From Baekduia alba (GTDB taxonomy: Bacteria; Actinomycetota; Thermoleophilia; Solirubrobacterales; Solirubrobacteraceae), in assembly GCF_028416635.1 (NCBI RefSeq), contig NZ_CP114013.1, positions 2,604,001 to 2,668,000 of the forward strand: 64,000 nt of DNA, in the 5' to 3' direction. The position numbers were made by a program, and so were the translations under genes. The notes under the pieces are model-generated. The model was not told where the DNA came from. It saw nothing but the letters and a program-made list of their open reading frames with translations, and ran no database searches. Positions within the stretch are counted from its first letter, which is position 1; each line of letters begins with the position of its first letter. Of this stretch, positions 56,522 to 64,000 are shown one piece after another.

Positions 56522-57211
56522 ATGATCGAGGTCGAGCTTCCCGGCGCGATGGTGCGCTTCACGGCGCGGGCCGGTGGCGTCTCCGACGGGCCGTACGCCG
56601 CGCTGAACCTCGGGCTGCTCACCGACGACGACCCCGCGGCGGTGGAGGAGAACCGGCGGCGCGCCGCCGCGCTTGCCGGCGCGGCGCTGGCGTGGGGGCG
56701 GCAGGTGCACGGCACGCGCGTCGTGACCGTCGACGGGCCGACGGCGCCCGCGGACGTCGTCGACGCCGACGGCGTCGTCACCGCGGCCCGCGGCGTCGCG
56801 GCGATCGTCCTGACCGCCGACTGCCTGCCGGTCGCCCTGGCCACGCCGGACGCGGTCGCGATGGTGCACGCCGGGTGGGGCGGGCTGGCCGGCGGCGTGC
56901 TGCAGGCGGGCGTCGACGCGCTCCGGGCCCTGGATCCCGACGGCGCGATCCACGCCGCGATCGGCCCCGGCGCCGGCGCCTGCTGCTACGAGGTCGGCGA
57001 CGAGGTCGCCGCGCGCTTCCCGGACGCGCCGCGGCGCGCCGACCGCACCCTGGACCTCAAGGGCATCGCCGCTCGCCGCCTGGTCGACGCCGGCGTCGCG
57101 CACGTCCACGACGTGCAGCGCTGCACGATGTGCGAGCCCGACGTCTTCTTCTCCCACCGCGCGTCCGGGCCGATCACCGGCCGGCAAGGAGGCCTCGTGT
57201 GGCGCAGCTGA
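56522..57211 (+). CDS. pgeF: Peptidoglycan editing factor PgeF / multicopper-like laccase-domain protein
   Basis: A 229-residue YfiH/DUF152 protein. GRQVHGTRVV, LTADCLPVAL, HAGWGGLAGG and CCYEVGDEV carry the zinc-binding His and Cys residues; MVHAGWGG replaces the usual HAGWRG. In E. coli the homologue removes L-Ser misincorporated into peptidoglycan precursors; similar proteins have been reported as purine nucleoside phosphorylases. It follows the nucleotidyltransferase by 11 bp and overlaps the PLP-protein gene by 13 bp. A yggS-pgeF-sepF neighbourhood is common near division genes. Confidence 0.86.
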   Translation: MIEVELPGAMVRFTARAGGVSDGPYAALNLGLLTDDDPAAVEENRRRAAALAGAALAWGRQVHGTRVVTVDGPTAPADVVDADGVVTAARGVAAIVLTADCLPVALATPDAVAMVHAGWGGLAGGVLQAGVDALRALDPDGAIHAAIGPGAGACCYEVGDEVAARFPDAPRRADRTLDLKGIAARRLVDAGVAHVHDVQRCTMCEPDVFFSHRASGPITGRQGGLVWRS

Positions 57212-57870
57212 TCGAGGGGCTCACGGTCGAGGGCGTGCGCGCGAACGTCGAGCGCGTGCGCGGCGAGATCGCCGACGCGGCCGCGCGCGCCGGCCGCAGC
57301 GCCGACGACGTCGAGCTGCTGGCCGCCGTCAAGTACGTCGCGATCGACGAGCTGCCGGTGCTCGCGCAGGCCGGGATCGCGCTGGTCGGCGAGAACCGCG
57401 CCCAGGAGCTGGTCCGCAAGCACGACGCCCCCGGCGGCACCGAGCTGACCTGGGACTTCATCGGCCACCTCCAGTCGCGCAAGGTCAAGCAGGTCGTCGG
57501 GCTCGTGCGGCTGATCCACTCGGTCGGCAGCGACTCCGTCGTCGACCAGCTCGCGAAGCACGCGACCACCGACACGCAGGTCCTCGTCGAGGTCAACGTG
57601 TGCGGCGAGCCCGACAAGAGCGGGATCGCGCCCGTCCTGCTCCCGGACTTCCTCGCCCGCGCTCGCGAAGCGGTCACGCCGGTCGGCCTGATGACGATGC
57701 CGCCGCTGGCCGAGCGTGCCGAGGACTCGCGCCGCCACTTCGCCGCGCTGGCCGAGCTCGCGGCCGAGCACGGCCTCCATCACCTGTCGATGGGGACGAC
57801 GCAGGACTTCGCGGTGGCCGTCGAGGAGGGCGCGACGATCGTGCGAGTGGGCACGAAGCTGTACTTGTGA
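57199..57870 (+). CDS. PLP homeostasis protein, YggS/PROSC family
   Basis: A 223-residue alanine-racemase-fold protein. The PLP lysine is in LLAAVKYVAIDEL (~46-58). GENRAQELVRKHDA, WDFIGHLQSRKVKQVV and LMTMPPLAERAEDSRRHF complete the family pattern, and HHLSMGTTQDFAVAVEEGAT binds phosphate. It buffers free pyridoxal phosphate rather than catalysing a reaction. GTG 57199 is fixed by AAGGAGG 5-6 nt upstream and overlaps the pgeF end. Confidence 0.9.
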   Translation: MAQLIEGLTVEGVRANVERVRGEIADAAARAGRSADDVELLAAVKYVAIDELPVLAQAGIALVGENRAQELVRKHDAPGGTELTWDFIGHLQSRKVKQVVGLVRLIHSVGSDSVVDQLAKHATTDTQVLVEVNVCGEPDKSGIAPVLLPDFLARAREAVTPVGLMTMPPLAERAEDSRRHFAALAELAAEHGLHHLSMGTTQDFAVAVEEGATIVRVGTKLYL

Positions 57871-57909
57871 TTGCAGGACTTTCAGCGGAATTGGCGTACA
57901 GTTGCTGAC

Positions 57910-58458
57910 GTGGCCGTGAGCGACAGCTGGCACAAGGCACTCGTGTACTTCGGCCTGGCCGAAGAGCGGGACAACTACGCCGAAGAAGAGGACGACTACC
58001 GCGAGCCCGAGCAGGAGCTCGAGGAGCGCTACCGCGAGCGTCCGAACGTCCGGCGCCTGAGCTCGCGCCGGCGGCGCGACGAGTTCGACGACATCTTCGC
58101 CGACGACGAGCCGCCGACCCGCGCCAACCTCCGCCCGATCGGCGGCGGCGCGGCCGCGCCGGCCAAGGCGCGCAACGGCAGCGTCAAGCTGCACCTGGTC
58201 ATCCCCAAGTCCTTCAACGACGCCCAGCAGGTCGCCGACAAGTTCAAGGACGACATCCCGGTCGTGCTGAACCTGCAGTCGACCGACACCGATCTGTCCA
58301 AGCGGCTGATCGACTTCGCCTCCGGCCTCACCTACGCGCTCGACGGCGGCATGCAGCGCGTCGCCGACCGCGTCTTCATGCTCACGCCGCGCAACGTCGA
58401 GATCTCGGCCGAAGAGCGCGCGCAGCTGATCGAGAAGGGCTTCTTCAACCAGTCCTAG
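57910..58458 (+). CDS. sepF: Cell division protein SepF
   Basis: 182 residues. The N-terminal amphipathic region (SWHKALVYFGLA, ~5-16) is the membrane-binding part, followed by an acidic/Arg-rich linker with a YREPEQELEERYRERP stretch. The C-terminal domain (~90-175) has VIPKSFNDAQQVADKFK and FASGLTYALDGGMQRVADRV, which bind FtsZ and dimerise. Actinobacteria use SepF in place of FtsA. TACAGT (57897-57902) lies 7 bp before the GTG 57910, which favours this start over one at 57871 and suggests a leaderless transcript. No ftsZ lies in the window. Confidence 0.9.
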   Translation: MAVSDSWHKALVYFGLAEERDNYAEEEDDYREPEQELEERYRERPNVRRLSSRRRRDEFDDIFADDEPPTRANLRPIGGGAAAPAKARNGSVKLHLVIPKSFNDAQQVADKFKDDIPVVLNLQSTDTDLSKRLIDFASGLTYALDGGMQRVADRVFMLTPRNVEISAEERAQLIEKGFFNQS

Positions 58459-58465
58459 GGCAACG

Positions 58466-58482
58466 CTCGCCCAGGGGGCGAG
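58466..58482 (+). terminator. Short hairpin after sepF
   Basis: CTCGCCC and GGGCGAG pair around AGG, 8 bp after the sepF stop and 82 bp before proC, which has its own TACAGT -10. The stem is short and there is no T-run, so termination is uncertain. Confidence 0.4.
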
Positions 58483-58563
58483 GTTGGATGCGGACCCGCC
58501 CACCCGTGTTGGCCCAGAGGGCGAAACCCGCGTTGCGGTCCGGGCACTACAGTGTCGCCCCGT

Positions 58564-59319
58564 ATGCAGGTCGGTCTCATCGGAGCGGGGAACATGGCGC
58601 GCGGCATCGCGCGCGGGTGGGGCAAGCCCATCCTCGCCGCCGATCCGCTCCCGGGACGCGCGCAGGCGCTCGTCGACGAGCTCGGCGGGACCGCGTTCGC
58701 GAGCAACGCGGCGCTCGCCCAGGCCGCCGACCTCGTCGTCCTCTGCCACAAGCCGGCCCAGCTGGACGAGGTCGCGGCGGAGATCGCCGACGACGCGAAG
58801 GCCGTCGCCTCGATCCTCGGCGGCGTCGGGCTGGCCGACCTCAAGGCCGCCTACCCCGGCCGCCCCGTCTACCGCTTCCTGCCGTCGACGCCGGTCGAGA
58901 TCAGGCAGGGCGTCGTCGTCCGCGCGGCCGACGGCCACCAGGACGCGCGCCTGGACCAGGGCGTGCCGGCGCTGTTCGGCGAGCTCGGCCTGCTCGTCGA
59001 GGTCGACGACCACCTCGTCGACGTCGCGATGGGCCTGATGAGCAACGCGCCGGCCTACGTCGCGCTCCTGGCCGAGGCCCAGGTAGACGCCGGCGTCCGC
59101 CACGGCCTGCCGCCGGACAAGGCCGCCGAGATGGTGGTCCAGACCTTCGCCGGGACGGCCGCGCTGCTGCGCGCCCGCGGCAACGACACGCTCGCGGTGC
59201 GCCGCGAGGTCACCTCGCCGGGCGGGTCGACGGCGCGCGGCCTGGCGGCGCTGGAGCGCGCCGGCGTCCGCGCCGCCTTCCACGACGCGATCGACGCCGT
59301 GCTGGGGGTCCGCTCCTGA
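58564..59319 (+). CDS. proC: Pyrroline-5-carboxylate reductase
   Basis: A 251-residue NAD(P)H-dependent enzyme of proline synthesis. VGLIGAGNMARGIARGWG is the Rossmann motif at the N-terminus. VVLCHKPAQLDEV, RFLPSTPVEIRQGV and TSPGGSTARGLAALERAGVRAAF near the C-terminus match ProC. An in-frame ATG at 58552 also exists, but 58564 lies 10 bp after TACAGT (58548-58553) and begins at the conserved motif. The yggT start overlaps the stop by one base (TGATG). Confidence 0.92.
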   Translation: MQVGLIGAGNMARGIARGWGKPILAADPLPGRAQALVDELGGTAFASNAALAQAADLVVLCHKPAQLDEVAAEIADDAKAVASILGGVGLADLKAAYPGRPVYRFLPSTPVEIRQGVVVRAADGHQDARLDQGVPALFGELGLLVEVDDHLVDVAMGLMSNAPAYVALLAEAQVDAGVRHGLPPDKAAEMVVQTFAGTAALLRARGNDTLAVRREVTSPGGSTARGLAALERAGVRAAFHDAIDAVLGVRS

Positions 59320-59621
59320 TGACCATTCTGGCGAGCACCGGCGACCAGGTCGCGAGCTTCGTCTCGGCCCTGATCTGGGTCTACACGATCCTGATCATCG
59401 CCTACATCTTCACGTCGATGTACTTCAACGTGGGCGGCCGGCTCCCGTACTCGCGCTGGTCGCGGGCGATCCTCGACTTCCTGCGCGACGTATGCGAGCC
59501 GTACCTGTCGATCTTCCGGCGCTTCATCCCGCCGTTCGGGCCGCTGGACCTCAGCCCGATGATCGCCATCCTGGTGCTCGTGGTCCTCGGCAACGTCATC
59601 GTCGGCCTGATCCCGCAGTGA
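59319..59621 (+). CDS. YggT-family membrane protein
   Basis: A 100-residue integral membrane protein with two hydrophobic segments (~13-35 and ~80-98). Between them lies the conserved LRDVCEPYLSIFRRFIPPFG, ending in the DLSPMIAILVL motif. YggT proteins are found beside division and sepF/ylm genes and in some bacteria affect osmotic or division behaviour; biochemical function is unclear. It overlaps proC by 1 bp and lspA by 4 bp. Confidence 0.85.
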   Translation: MTILASTGDQVASFVSALIWVYTILIIAYIFTSMYFNVGGRLPYSRWSRAILDFLRDVCEPYLSIFRRFIPPFGPLDLSPMIAILVLVVLGNVIVGLIPQ

Positions 59622-60103
59622 CCTCCGCGCACGCGCGGGTCCTGGCCCGGGCCGGGCTCGTCCTGGTCGTCGTCGTCGCGCTCGACCAGCTGACCAAGGC
59701 GCTGGTCCGGGGCGGCATCGACATCGGCGAGGAGGACTCGGTCCTGCCCGCGATCTCGCTCGTGCACGTGCGCAACTCCGGTGTCGCGTTCGGGGCGTTC
59801 AGCGGCGGCGGGCTGATCGTCGTCGCGCTCGTCGCCGCCGCGCTGACGGCGTTGTTGTACTACTTCGTCACGCACCTCGACAAGCCCCTGGTGTGGCTGC
59901 CGACCGGCATGCTGCTCGGCGGGTCGATCGGCAACATCATCGACCGCGTGCGCGACGGCGCCGTCACCGACTTCGTCAAGCTTCCCGCATGGCCCGCGTT
60001 CAACGTCGCCGACATCTCCATCACCTTCGGGGTGCTGGTGCTGCTGTGGGTCATCGAGCAGCAGGACGGAGAGCGCGATGCAGCTGACGGTCGAACCGGA
60101 TAG
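59618..60103 (+). CDS. lspA: Lipoprotein signal peptidase
   Basis: A 161-residue aspartyl peptidase with four membrane helices that removes signal peptides from prolipoproteins, such as PotD here. DQLTKALV (~23-30), NSGVAFGA, GGSIGNIIDR with catalytic Asp109, and FNVADISITFG with Asp132 are all present. GTG 59618 overlaps the yggT stop. Its 3' end overlaps the pseudouridine synthase gene by 26 bp. Confidence 0.94.
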   Translation: MTSAHARVLARAGLVLVVVVALDQLTKALVRGGIDIGEEDSVLPAISLVHVRNSGVAFGAFSGGGLIVVALVAAALTALLYYFVTHLDKPLVWLPTGMLLGGSIGNIIDRVRDGAVTDFVKLPAWPAFNVADISITFGVLVLLWVIEQQDGERDAADGRTG

Positions 60104-60986
60104 CGCCGGCCAGCGCCTGGACGCGCTGCTCGCCGACTCGCTGGGCTCCCGGTCGCGCGCGGCGCGGCTGATCGAGGCGGGCGCCGTCACGGTCGACGGC
60201 CGGGCGCGCCCCAAGCGCCACGTCGTGGCCGCGGGGGAAGTGGTCGTCGTCGACGATGCGATCGAGCAGCCCGAGGCGCCCGCCGACCTCGGGGCGGCCG
60301 TCACGTTCGCCGTGCCCTACGAGGACGAGCACCTGCTCGTCGTCGACAAGCCGGCGGGCCTCGTCGTCCACCCGGCCAAGGGGCACCTGACCGGCACGCT
60401 GTCCCAGGCGCTGGAACGCACCAACCCGGCCCACCGGCCCGGCGACGACGGCTGGCGCGCCGGGCTCGTCCACCGTCTGGACCGCGAGACCTCCGGCCTA
60501 CTGGTCGTGGCCAAGTCCGACGCGGTCCACGCCGCGCTCAAGGAGGCGCTGCAGCGCCGCGACGTCACGCGCGAGTACGCGGCGCTCGTCGAGGGCCGGC
60601 CGCCGGCGCGCACCGGGACGATCGACGCGCCGATCGGCCGCGACCGCCGCGTCCGGACCCGGCACTCGACCGACACCGACAACCCGCGCGAGGCCCGGAC
60701 GCACTTCGCGATCGCCGAGGCGTTCGACTACTACACCTTGCTCACGGTCACGTTGGAGACCGGGCGCACGCACCAGATCCGCGTGCACCTGCTGGCGATC
60801 GACCATCCGGTCGCCGGCGACCCGGAGTACGGCCACGCCGACCGGCTCGGCCTCACCCGGCAGTTCCTGCACGCCCAGCGACTCGCGTTCACCCATCCGG
60901 TGACGGGCGCGGCGATCGCCGTGGAGTCGCCGCTGCCGCCCGAGCTCGAGCAGGCGCTCGACCGCGCCCGCGCCGGCGAGCGCTGA
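60078..60986 (+). CDS. RluD-family ribosomal large-subunit pseudouridine synthase
   Basis: A 302-residue RNA-modifying enzyme. S4 domain: residues ~10-58 (QRLDALLADSLGSRSRAARL). The catalytic Asp135 is in HRLDRETSGL, followed by GRTHQIRVHL and GDPEYG near the end. The RluD family modifies uridines in 23S rRNA helix 69; the exact site for this one is inferred. lspA followed by rluD is a conserved gene pair. Confidence 0.9.
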   Translation: MQLTVEPDSAGQRLDALLADSLGSRSRAARLIEAGAVTVDGRARPKRHVVAAGEVVVVDDAIEQPEAPADLGAAVTFAVPYEDEHLLVVDKPAGLVVHPAKGHLTGTLSQALERTNPAHRPGDDGWRAGLVHRLDRETSGLLVVAKSDAVHAALKEALQRRDVTREYAALVEGRPPARTGTIDAPIGRDRRVRTRHSTDTDNPREARTHFAIAEAFDYYTLLTVTLETGRTHQIRVHLLAIDHPVAGDPEYGHADRLGLTRQFLHAQRLAFTHPVTGAAIAVESPLPPELEQALDRARAGER

Positions 60987-60987
60987 G

Positions 60988-61796
60988 CTAGCGCCGGCGC
61001 GCGGTCCGCACGGTTGTCTTCATCGCGAGCGCGACCGCCCCGACGCCGTGCTCGCGCAGCAGCGCGTCGGCGCGGCCGAGGAGGTCGGCCCGCTCGGCCT
61101 CGGGGAGCACGCCGACGAACGACATCGACGCGATGCTCCCCACCAGCCTGGCGCGGTCGGTGCGGTGCACGTGCCCGACCTCGACGCGCTCCAGCGGCGT
61201 GAACAGGCCGGTCGCGTCCATCCGCGTGTACAGCGTGCCGTCGTCGTCCAGACCCGGGTGCGGCGGGCGCGCCGCCGTCAGCAGGTCGCCGAGCTCCTGA
61301 CCCCAGCCCGCGCTGAACAAGGCCTTCGGCGAGACGCGCGCGTACTCGTCGGACTCGATCGGCCCGACCTCTCTGGGGGCGGACCCTCCTGCGTGTTGCC
61401 GCAGATCGCCAGGACGCCGCCGGGTCGGATCACCCGCGCCAGCTCCGGCGCGGCGAGCGCGCTGTCGAACCAGTGGAACGCGTCGCCCACCGCGATCGCG
61501 TCGACCGACGCGTCGCTCAGCGGCAGCGCCTCCGCGGTCCCGGCCAGCGCCTCCACGCCCGGCAGCTCGGCCACCAGCCGCGCGCGCATCCCGTCCAGCG
61601 GCTCGACCGCCACGACGTCGAGCCCGGCCGCGAGCAGCGCCCGCGTCAGCTTCCCGGTGACCGCGCCGACATCCGCCACGCGCGCGCCCGCAGGGAGCCC
61701 GAACGCCGCGATCGCGGCGGCGGGATATCCGGGCCGGCCGCGCTCGTAGTCGTCGGCGACGTCGGCGAAGCCCTCGGCGAGCGGATGCAGGTGCAT
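60988..61796 (-). pseudogene. Class I SAM-dependent methyltransferase split by a frameshift
   Basis: From ATG 61796 the frame reads EGFADVADDYERGRPGYPA and ARVADVGAVTGKLTRALL (SAM-binding region), then FHWFDSALAAPELARVIRPG. It loses sense after GNTQEG. Adding one G at about 61384 (GGG where GGGG is expected) restores SAPREVGPIESDEYARVSPK and joins the open frame at 60988-61320 carrying AGWGQELGDLL. The joined protein is ~269 residues, normal for a trans-aconitate/UbiE-type methyltransferase. TACGCT lies 7 bp before the start, so the promoter is intact. Substrate unknown. Confidence 0.75.
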
Positions 61797-61826
61797 GCGA
61801 GGAAGCGTAAGGCGGCGGGGGTTGTC

Positions 61827-61960
61827 TATCCTGGAAGGCGTCCAGTTCTACGACCCCGCCGGGTCACAGCGGACGCGGTCCTGCCCAGACGACCATGTCT
61901 GGGTCCCGCAAGTCCGGCCGGCGGGCTACCTCAGCACCATCAACAAAAGGAATCAGCACC
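61827..61960 (+). promoter_or_regulatory. Promoter and structured leader of rpsB-tsf
   Basis: TATCCT (61827-61832) is a likely -10, giving a leader of about 120 nt before rpsB. Two hairpins are clear: GACCC/GGGTC (61851-61865 region) and CCCAGAC (61884-61890) with GTCTGGG (61897-61903) around GACCAT. In several bacteria S2 represses its own operon through leader RNA; a similar role is possible here. An AAAAGGA ribosome site lies just before the ATG. Confidence 0.5.
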
Positions 61961-62968
61961 ATGGCCAATACTGACGTTGGCATCCGTGAGCTGCTGGAGG
62001 CCGGAGTCCACTTCGGTCACCAGACGCGCCGTTGGAACCCGAAGATGCGCCGCTTCATCTGGGGCGAGCGTGGCGGGATCTACATCATCGACCTGCTGCA
62101 GACCGAGCGTCTGCTCCGCCAGGCCCAGGAGTTCGTCGGCGACCTCGCCGCCCGCGGCGGGACCGTGCTGTTCGTCGGCACCAAGAAGCAGGCCCGCGAC
62201 TCCGTCAAGGACGTCGCCGAGGCCTGCGGCATGCCGCACATCAACCACCGTTGGCTCGGCGGCCTGCTGACGAACTTCCAGACGATCAACCAGCGCATCA
62301 AGCGCCTGCACGACCTCGAGCGCTACGAGGCCGACGGCCAGCTCGCGCTGCTGCCGACGCGCGAGCGCCTGTCGGCCGAGGCCGACCTCGCCAAGCTGCG
62401 CGCCAACCTGGGCGGCGTCAAGAACATGACGCGCACGCCCGACGCGATCTTCGTCGTCGACCTCAAGACCGAGCTCATCGGCGTCCGCGAGGCCCAGCGC
62501 CTGCGCATCCCGCTGATCGGCCTGGTCGACACCAACTGCGACCCCGACGGCGTCGACTTCGTCATCCCCGGCAACGACGACGCGATCCGCTCCTGCGACG
62601 TCATCACCCGGGCGCTGGGCAACTCGATCGCCGAGGGCGCCGGGCAGTGGAAGGCCGCCGAGGAGGCCCGCATCCAGCGCGAGCAGGAGGCGCTCGCCGC
62701 CCGTCAGGCCGAGGAGAACGCCCGTCGCGAGGCCGAGGAGGCCGCGCGCCGCCAGGCCGCCGCCGAGGCCAAGGCCGCCGAGGAGGCCGCGCAGGCCGCC
62801 AAGGCCGGTCCGGTCGCCGACGCCGCCGCCGAGTCGGCTCCGGCGCCCGCCGCCGAGCCCGCCCAGGCCGCGCCCGCCGCCGCCCCCGCGGCTCCCGCGG
62901 CCCCGGCCGCGCCGGCCCAGGACGCGCCCGCGCCCGCCGCGCCGGCTGGCGACACGCCGGCGTCCTAG
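61961..62968 (+). CDS. rpsB: 30S ribosomal protein S2 with a long Ala/Pro-rich tail
   Basis: 335 residues. The S2 core spans ~1-225, with GVHFGHQTRRWNPKMRRFIW near the start and IPLIGLVDTNCDPDGVDFVI later. After ~225 a charged helical stretch rich in Glu/Arg/Ala is followed by an Ala/Pro/Glu low-complexity tail to the end, roughly 90-110 residues beyond the usual length. The tail is probably disordered or a coiled coil at the ribosome surface. Start fixed by AAAAGGA. tsf follows 30 bp downstream. Confidence 0.94.
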   Translation: MANTDVGIRELLEAGVHFGHQTRRWNPKMRRFIWGERGGIYIIDLLQTERLLRQAQEFVGDLAARGGTVLFVGTKKQARDSVKDVAEACGMPHINHRWLGGLLTNFQTINQRIKRLHDLERYEADGQLALLPTRERLSAEADLAKLRANLGGVKNMTRTPDAIFVVDLKTELIGVREAQRLRIPLIGLVDTNCDPDGVDFVIPGNDDAIRSCDVITRALGNSIAEGAGQWKAAEEARIQREQEALAARQAEENARREAEEAARRQAAAEAKAAEEAAQAAKAGPVADAAAESAPAPAAEPAQAAPAAAPAAPAAPAAPAQDAPAPAAPAGDTPAS

Positions 62969-62998
62969 CCCACCCTTTCCCGTACGGAGGACAACACC

Positions 62999-63604
62999 GT
63001 GAGCACCACGATCAGCGCTGCCGACGTCAAGGCCCTTCGCGAGAAGACCGGCGCCGGCATGATGGACTGCAAGAACGCCCTGACCGAGGCCGGCGGCGAT
63101 GCCGGCAAGGCCGAGGAGATCCTGCGCGTCAAGATGGGCAACAAGATCGGCAAGCTCGCCGGTCGCGAGACATCCGAGGGCACCGTCCAGGCCTACGTGC
63201 ACGCCACCGGCAAGGTCGGCGTGCTCGTCCAGGTCGAGTGCAACACGGACTTCGTCGCCAAGAACGACGACTTCGTCGACTTCGCGAAGGACCTCGCGCT
63301 GCACATCGCCGCCTCCCCGCAGACGAAGTACGTCAACGAGGACGAGATCCCGCAGGCCGACAAGGACGCCGAGGCCCGCGTCTTCGAGCAGCAGGCCGCC
63401 GACAAGCCGGAGAACATCCGGCCCAAGATCGTCGAGGGCAAGCTCAAGGCCTGGTACAAGGACGTCGTCCTGCTCGACCAGGAGCACGTCAACGGCGACA
63501 AGCACGACGGCCAGACGATCGAGCAGCTGCGCGCCGGCCTCTCCGCCAAGACGGGCGAGAACGTCGTCATCAAGCGCTTCGTCCGCTTCGCCGTCGGCGA
63601 GTAG
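62999..63604 (+). CDS. tsf: Elongation factor Ts
   Basis: A 201-residue nucleotide-exchange factor for EF-Tu. VKALREKTGAGMMDCKNALT at the N-terminus is the UBA-like domain; NKIGKLAGRETSEG and VQVECNTDFVAKNDDF follow. It is shorter than the E. coli protein (283 residues), as in some other Actinobacteria, with one dimerisation subdomain reduced. GTG 62999 has GGAGG upstream. pyrH follows 49 bp later with its own -10. Confidence 0.93.
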   Translation: MSTTISAADVKALREKTGAGMMDCKNALTEAGGDAGKAEEILRVKMGNKIGKLAGRETSEGTVQAYVHATGKVGVLVQVECNTDFVAKNDDFVDFAKDLALHIAASPQTKYVNEDEIPQADKDAEARVFEQQAADKPENIRPKIVEGKLKAWYKDVVLLDQEHVNGDKHDGQTIEQLRAGLSAKTGENVVIKRFVRFAVGE

Positions 63605-63641
63605 GCCGTTCACGGCGACATCCAGCCACGGCGGCCCGTAG

Positions 63642-64000
<359 letters not shown>

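Overview
This 64 kb window is a piece of a high-GC bacterial chromosome. The 16S rRNA gene, a SepF-based division gene, a short HisG with HisZ, Tat-lipoprotein transport genes and many starts that look leaderless all point to Actinobacteriota. The deep-branching class Thermoleophilia (Solirubrobacterales, Conexibacter/Solirubrobacter-like) fits best. That placement is an inference from general sequence character; no alignment was run.

Layout. 1-2181: the end of a carbohydrate ABC importer operon. 2182-3063: a ParB-like protein on the other strand. 3243-7359: a polyamine importer operon, potA-potD-potB-potC. 7398-8258: two decayed genes, an APC permease with a frameshift and internal deletion and a frameshifted universal stress protein. 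8271-9355: an MDR oxidoreductase whose 3' end is tandemly duplicated. 9386-23168: a branched-chain amino acid region with a Leu-rich leader peptide, leuA, leuC, leuD, leuB, ilvE and cimA. It is interspersed with an M20 peptidase, a LamG protein, a patatin, an XRE-cupin regulator, a secreted serine protease and a DegT aminotransferase. 23144-29456: a 58-bp tandem repeat, a small membrane protein, argH, an alkyladenine glycosylase gene, a class A PBP and tyrS. 29457-35290: a complete 16S-23S-5S rRNA operon with no tRNA in the spacer, matching processing stems and a terminator.

35495-42888: a GNAT acetyltransferase; about 1 kb without a firm gene that carries GC-rich repeats and two LexA-type palindromes; a decayed DUF389 gene; an isocitrate/isopropylmalate dehydrogenase-family enzyme; a Cys-rich double-motif protein; an MFS transporter; an HD hydrolase; and murA with Asp in place of the catalytic Cys. 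43008-50775: hisZ-hisG-hisD-hisB-hisH-hisA, with hisF separated by a 20-bp tandem repeat and an oppositely oriented serine hydrolase. 50868-55243: a secreted repeat protein and a membrane-anchored PQQ-type propeller protein, convergent. 55287-60986: CCA-adding-type nucleotidyltransferase, pgeF, yggS-type, sepF, proC, yggT, lspA and rluD. 60988-61796: a frameshifted methyltransferase. 61961-64000: rpsB, tsf and the start of pyrH.

How it works together. The leu/ilvE/cimA genes form a near-complete route to leucine and a citramalate route towards isoleucine, with attenuation likely at leuA. The his genes cover most of histidine synthesis. Two features run across the window. First, about twenty starts have a TANNNT hexamer 6-13 bp upstream and no Shine-Dalgarno, which suggests widespread leaderless transcription. 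Second, four genes carry single-base frameshifts, two of them with internal deletions, and several gene ends are followed by short tandem repeats.
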